Source: Isoetes taiwanensis (taxonomy: Eukaryota > Streptophyta > Lycopodiopsida > Isoetales > Isoetaceae). From it: a stretch of DNA of 64,000 nucleotides. A model generated the notes under the pieces. That model was not told the DNA's origin. It saw only the letters and a program-made list of their open reading frames with translations, and ran no database searches. A program made the position numbers and the translations under genes. The DNA lies in contig JAJEKV010000027.1 of NCBI GenBank assembly GCA_021234155.1, positions 12,228,716 through 12,292,715 on the forward strand, in the 5' to 3' direction. This document shows positions 58,633 through 64,000 of the stretch, one piece after another (positions within the stretch are counted from its first letter, which is position 1; each line of letters starts with the position of its first letter).

Positions 58633-60791
58633 AAAGAAGCGTGAAACTCATAATGATATTTTTTTTATTTGGTCCAAAATCATCCCAGCATAAGTAAGGT
58701 AAATGGATTGTGTAATCATCATTTGTTCGTATTGGTTCGTGGTCTTATAAATGAAGCATGTAAGATAACAAATGGACATGTACGAGAATTTGTTAATGGA
58801 AATGGGTTGACTGGAAATGGTACATCAGGTCGCATTCAATTGGATAGACACACTTCAATATGATGTCCTCAATTGCATTATTCAAAAGCAAGCATTGAAG
58901 AGATTAAGAATAATAGAAGATAGTGGTTGCATCTCTATCTAGCAAGTGTGACATATCATCGTTGAAGTTAAGTATTTCCACAAAGCACAGAAAATATGGT
59001 AATATATTACATACTATGCTGGTACTTTTATGTATTTCATAAAAAGCCCGTATGCAATTATATGCTTGTAAGAGCAAGGTGCAAGTTGAAGTGGCAGGCG
59101 AGCTGCAAAAGCGACATGTACCTCACCTTGTACTTCACCCTTACAAGGCACAAAAGCCCACAAGGGCTTTTAAAATGGGCTTCCACTGAAATTACGTCCA
59201 TGTGGTAGAAATATTATTCCTATATGATTTAAAAAGTGTATAATTTCCTATTAATTTCAACAAAAAGCATTTTATAGGGAATTATTTCAACGGGTGAAAT
59301 TGTATCATAAAGATTGTACAAATTTGCAAGGCTTTGAATGAAAACTGGCTGAGATGGTTCATTTCTTTTCAAATAAATATGGATTCACTAGAGGTATTCA
59401 AATCAATCCAAGTTGTGTCTTCCATCGTGATGGCCTCCAACCTAGATCATTTAAATGCCCCACTTCAAATCACTTGTAGAGTATAACTCCCAAGATGTTT
59501 AAGCCATATGTAAATGCAAACGCAAATATAAACATACTTACACGTCCAGATTTATGATAATATTTCATTAAGTGGATCTTGATTATCCTCTAAGATTTTA
59601 TTCTGGTCTTTACATCTTTACTTGTACTTGCACTTCTTGTTAAAAAGTGTATGATGTCCTTCAGGAAAAAAGGACTTGCTAATTAAATAATGCATCTCGA
59701 ACTTTAAGCCTCACCAATATCAATATACAACACATGCGAGCTTAGTTAATTTTATAAATGCTTTAGCATCAAGATGCAGTTGGCAATCTATACCCCTTCA
59801 TTGATATACAATTTAGAGTTTCTTATGTAAAAGTTCCTTAATAGATGCCTGTTTTATTAAGACAATTAGTCTTTGTGGAGTTCCCACCAACTTAAGAGCT
59901 TATTAGTAATGTAATTGCACCTTATCCCCAAGGACATCACTATATTCTTAAGGACAAATTAATTGCCATAACCTGCTCTGTTTGCCAAATTAATTGTACT
60001 AGGATGCTACTGAAGGAAATATGTGCAACTAGGTGGAAAATGAACACATATTCTTGTTGATTTGTAGCCTGCCGGATAACCTGCAACTTATTTAAGGGCA
60101 TGATGTGTCAACATAACATTTTCTAATTCCATAAGGTTTTCAAAGGGTCATTTTTTTTAGATTTGGTTCAAAAGAATGGTAGTGAAAAACATAAATAGTT
60201 TTCGTTTTAATTGTCTAGACTTGACAAGGAGTGTGGAGTAGATGAGCCTACTATATTTGTTCTGAGAAGATAGCGGTGTATAGGCATGTACCCACAAAGC
60301 TATGACAACAATTTTGATCATGTTAGTGCGGATGCATGCTAGAATGACGGATTTGATGCTTGTGATTGAGTTCAGATCTATGGCCAAGATTTTAGTTTAG
60401 ATTTATGTTTAAATCCATGATCGTAAGACATTGCTTAGAGATTGAGGGTTGTCATTGTAGTTTTAACTTTCTGCTTTAATTTCAATTTCTCTTTCTTCTT
60501 TGGCATCGCTCCTTCTTGCGATGACATCAAAGTCTTTTCATCCCAATTTCTTGCATGAAGGCGGTCTTCTTGTCTACAACAGATTGTCAGTGGCTCATCA
60601 ACTTATAGGTATGTGTAACAATATGTATGCAATGATTTGTAATAGTTGCTAGCCATGTATATTTTGTGTGTACACGTGAATATCCAATGGTTAACAAGGA
60701 AGAAACATAAAGCATTTAGACATAAGGTTCTGCAATTGTGGAAAAGCTATTGGATAACATAAGATTGTTCATAGTTAAAGTGTTGTATTCA
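58633..60791. other. Gene-free region with a MITE-like inverted repeat
   Basis: At about 59041-59176, AAAAAGCCCGTATGCAATTA with GCTTGTAAGAGCAAGGTGCA pairs imperfectly with the reverse complement of TACTTCACCCTTACAAGG and CCACAAGGGCTTTTAAAA, a possible 135-bp MITE. No target duplication was confirmed. The rest is AT-rich without recognisable coding sequence. Confidence 0.4.
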
Positions 60792-60800
60792 TATAAAAAA

Positions 60801-63513
60801 GGGAAAATTTTAAAAATGCCCTTATAGTTTGGGGTATTTGCAAAAATGCCCCAATATTCTCAAAAATTGCAAATTTGCCCCTAAGTTTTGCCGTAAAATA
60901 CAAGATGCATGAGAACGGCTATTTTTTTTTCGCGGGAAGTGCTTTTCGGCACAGGAAAACCTGAAATCAGCATAGCTCTGTTAATTTCGGCATCAAATAT
61001 GACTTTCGGCATCAAATATGACTCGTTCAAGTCTTCAACAGTTTTTGCAGTTTCCTCCGGCATTAGCATTAAACACCAGGATCTGTTTTGCATTGAACAG
61101 GTATGTATGCATGTGATTTCTTTTCCTTTCATCTTTTTCTTGCTTCTAGTCAGAATGTCTTCAATGCTGCATGAATTGCCTTTGTACAGCATGGAATTGT
61201 TTAAAGGAAAACAGTTTGATTCAATGGTGGATGTAAAAAATGCAGTTCTGCCAGAAGCTACTGCAACTTTCACTGAAATTAAAGTAATTAAGTCTGATAA
61301 ATCAAGATACAGAGTGAAATGCACACAAGAAGATTGTGCATGGCATTTATATTCTTCTTTAATTGGTTATGGACCGAGATGTGAGATTCGAGATGTAGGA
61401 GAACATACTTGTGGTGGTGTCCAGCAATTGGGCAACAAGGAAGCTTCTGCAAGCTGGTTGGCCAGGAAAAATCAAAAGAAGTTGAGGGAGCATCCAAGAT
61501 TATAAACCCACAGAGCTAATAGATGATTTTCAAGAGAAGCTGGTGTATTACATACAATGTGGCTTATTGTGGCAAAAAGAGATAGCAATGAATGCAATTA
61601 ATGGAGATCACAAGAGAGCATATAGAAAGCTTCATGCCTTTTGTCAGAAATTATTAGAAACTAATCCAGGAAATAAAATAGTACTTGAAGAGATTGATGG
61701 ACGTTTCTATACATTGTTTGTTGGTTATGGTGCAACTGGGTTTTCGAGTTGCAGACCATTTTTGGGATTGGATGCCACTTTTTTGATGTAAATATCTTGG
61801 TCACTTAATTTGTGCTACGGAATTGATGCTACAAAAAGGTCTTTATCCATTTGCATTTGGAGTTATTGATAACGAGAATATAGAGAACTCGGACTTGGTT
61901 TTGATGCAATTCTGAGGGCGCTTAGAAGTACATCCTAATCTTACATTTGTGTCGGATAGAGATAAGGGATTGCATGAGGCACTATTTGTCATTTTTTCCT
62001 AACAATGCAAATGCTTATTGCATGAGGCATCTTGAAGCAAACTTGAAAAAGAAATGCAACAATACAGAGTTCCTACACTTTTTCTGGGAGGCAGCTAGAG
62101 CCAACACTGTTACAGAATGATGCAACAGATTGGTTAATGCAAGCTGCTCCACCTAGTACATGGGCTACCGCATACTTTCCCGGTCAACGTTTTTGGCCAT
62201 CTCTTCACATCAAGCATAAGTAATCATCGAATTCACTTCCACTTGATGCAAGAGAAAACCCATCATTGCAATGCTTATAGATATTAGGCTCGAGATAATC
62301 CTTTTCATTTGATTTCGCGGTTAGTTAAAAGCATTTGATGTATGCTAAGCATTATTTTTGACTGATTTTCTTTTGATATGAAAACAGGTTTATGCTTTAT
62401 CGAGATGAAGAAATTCTTGGTATTCTACACGATGAAGGTAGAAGCATTAGAAATTGATAGTAGAACCTGGAAAGAAGAGGCAAATCTTGAGGATGGCTCA
62501 TACCCTTGCAGCTTCTTGAAGATGTTTTGGTATCTTCTATCATTTGCTCTCCATCATGAGACAATTTTGATTTTCCAATACCTCGTGTATGTGTCTCATG
62601 TAATTATAAACTGAAACAAGTTGAGGGATTTCTTCCAGAGTATGGTGGACAAGGATGGTGTATGGGAATTTCTTCCAATACCTCGTGTACAAGTCTCATG
62701 TAATTATAAACTGAAACAAGGGCTTACTCTTTATCGCCCAGCTTAATTTCTTGTCCACCATACTCATTTGGCGTTATGAGGCATTTGACAATATGAAATC
62801 CAGAAATTCATCTTTTCTGGAATATAGCTGTTGCAGAATACACAAGAACAAATGTTGGATGCAAATGCGACTTCATAAAGGATGCTTTTGAGGGACGCAG
62901 GTTTACTGTATGCGAGGATGCAGGTTTACTGTATTAGTGTTGTGTATCTGTAATAAAATTCATATTTGTTAAACTTTGATCGTTAGAATTGTGTGATGGA
63001 CATTCTGGACGTCCAGGATGGTTTCAGCTAGAGGATCTTGTTTCATCTATGCTAGTGCTACATCATGGACAACATTCCTCGATTCATGTAGGATCCACAG
63101 AAATATGCCAATTGTAAAGTTTTGAAGGCAAACAAGACATTGAATTGCCAACAATTTTCTGATAATTTTCGACCATCTACCAGATCGTTTGCCCTTTCCA
63201 CAAGTTTATATCATCACACCATGACCCCAGCCTTTCGGTGCCAGTCAAATGTGCCTTACGAAAATCAAATCCAGATTGAATGTTCTAACAAAACTCCGCC
63301 AAAAAAATTAGCTGGTCTATAAAGGGATTGGGGAATAGCAGGTAATCGCTTTTCCTCCTTCTATGTTGCTTGAGTTTCGGTCAGATCTAAGTAATTCATC
63401 AACAAGTTCTTTTGCTCGTAAGGCAAAAAGTAGGGGCAAATTTGCAATTTTTGAGAATATTGGGGCATTTTCGCAAATACCCCAAACTATAAGAGCATTT
63501 TTAAAATTTTCCC
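60801..63513 (+). mobile_element. Mutator-like element (MULE) with 83-bp TIRs and 9-bp TSD
   Basis: Left end 60801-60883 and right end 63431-63513 are inverted repeats with two mismatches over 83 bp, starting GGGAAAATTTTAAAAATGC. A perfect 9-bp target duplication TATAAAAAA lies at 60792-60800 and 63514-63522. The 2.7-kb element contains a broken MuDR-type transposase. Long TIRs and a 9-bp duplication define the Mutator superfamily. Confidence 0.95.
61157..62230 (+). pseudogene. MuDR-type transposase, broken
   Basis: 61157-61505: MSSMLHELPLYSMELFKGKQ, then FDSMVDVKNAVLPEATATFT, KVIKSDKSRYRVKCTQEDCA, WHLYSS and GEHTCGG, the MuDR plant DNA-binding domain with its C...C...H-x-C zinc pattern. One-base shift, then 61509-61791: ELIDDFQEKLVYYIQCGLLW, AYRKLHAFCQKLLETNPGNK and GFSSCRPFLGLDATFL, the start of the MULE DDE domain including the first conserved Asp. 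Past 61791 several more shifts and stops occur (traces such as SICIWSY, AILRALRS). Catalytically dead. The ATG chosen is the first in frame with the binding domain; an upstream exon may exist at about 60910-61100. Confidence 0.85.
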
Positions 63514-64000
63514 TATAAAAAATGGTAGAAAAATGATGGTGGATGGGCTAGTTTGACCCCAGCACATATGGCATTGCTCTTTTTGTTGTTAAATAGGCAA
63601 GTAGATAAGGGCAAAGTACAATGTGGCAATTTTCTATTTTGGACAGTTTTCTATTTTGGAGTTGTTTTAGGTATTTTGATGTAGGCTAGGGTTACGTTGC
63701 AAGTGACAGGGGCGGTGCTCAAGCTTCACGGCAGCGAAGCGAGCAAGATGCTGGAAGCAAGGCAGATGATGGAAAGGATGAAGATTTTCTTGATGCAAGG
63801 ACGAGCACAACCAGTTAGTTTTCTTCTGCAGGTTTGTGGAGGGCCGAATACTTTCTTGTTCTCGCACATGCTTTGGTGTTAAGCCTTTCGATCTCTCTTT
63901 TTGCACATTTCGGCCATGCAGATGCAGGCCAAGAAACCTCTTTGTTCATATCTCAGGATCCACTGTTTATATTTTACAAGATGCCTCTCTAGTGTGGCTG
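63514..64000. other. Right end of window, no gene assigned
   Basis: A short plus-strand frame at 63697-63835 (TGAVLKLHGSEASKMLEARQ, then MMERMKIFLMQGRAQP) is helix-like and ends at a CAG just before GT, so it could be an exon of a gene continuing beyond the window. No domain recognised. Confidence 0.3.

Overview
This is a nuclear window from a land plant. It has intron-bearing genes with GT-AG splice sites, high AT content, abundant microsatellites, and typically plant transposon families: CACTA/En-Spm TNP2, MULE with a MuDR DNA-binding domain, Ty3/gypsy elements and several LINE lineages. A degraded HUH-endonuclease ORF resembling the replitron family, together with the diversity of LINEs, makes me lean towards a fern or another seed-free plant, but the sequence alone does not settle this. 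Genes are sparse and nearly everything else is transposon-derived.

Layout. 1-1536: eroded Ty3/gypsy protease and reverse transcriptase, split by a hAT-type MITE with an 8-bp target duplication. 2290-5054: unrecognised coding remnants. 6725-9705: an F-box/leucine-rich-repeat gene whose 3' end (last 30 codons plus 3' flank) is tandemly triplicated to 11178. 12214-13730 (minus): degraded HUH/Rep-like ORF. 14162-15178: CA microsatellite and a MITE. 19873-34440: a second Ty3/gypsy element (sushi/chromovirus-like) interrupted by an 11.6-kb CACTA element (20732-32345). 35840-37155: a five-exon gene with a DEN motif and a canonical RxxLxxxxN destruction box, tentatively a PATRONUS/securin-like cell-cycle inhibitor. 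39573-42800: coiled-coil ORF remnant and LINEs. 42810-43400: tandem array. 44530-50307: several LINE copies, some ending in (TATTC)n tails, one containing the second copy of the MITE. 47310-48420: degenerate repeat fields and a tRNA-derived SINE-like unit. 48606-50114 and 56740-58632: minus-strand LINE pol fragments. 60801-63513: a complete-ended but mutated MULE with 83-bp terminal inverted repeats and a perfect 9-bp target duplication.

The most interesting system is the CACTA element. It holds a 3.5-kb copy (23588-27080) of the window's own securin-like locus (36921-40496), comprising the gene's last two coding exons and about 3.3 kb of downstream DNA. The captured exon is joined in frame, with its splice sites intact, to a CACTA reading frame, predicting a 136-residue chimeric protein. 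The same rearrangement left a direct duplication of 1.5 kb of the element, filler DNA at the junction, and a transposase gene split into two parts about 5 kb apart. Donor and recipient lie about 9 kb apart in the same window, so the event can be read directly.

Paired copies in this window differ repeatedly at CAG, CTG and CCG sites, often by short indels. This could be methylation-linked long-read consensus error, so the frameshifts noted in the two host genes should be treated cautiously.
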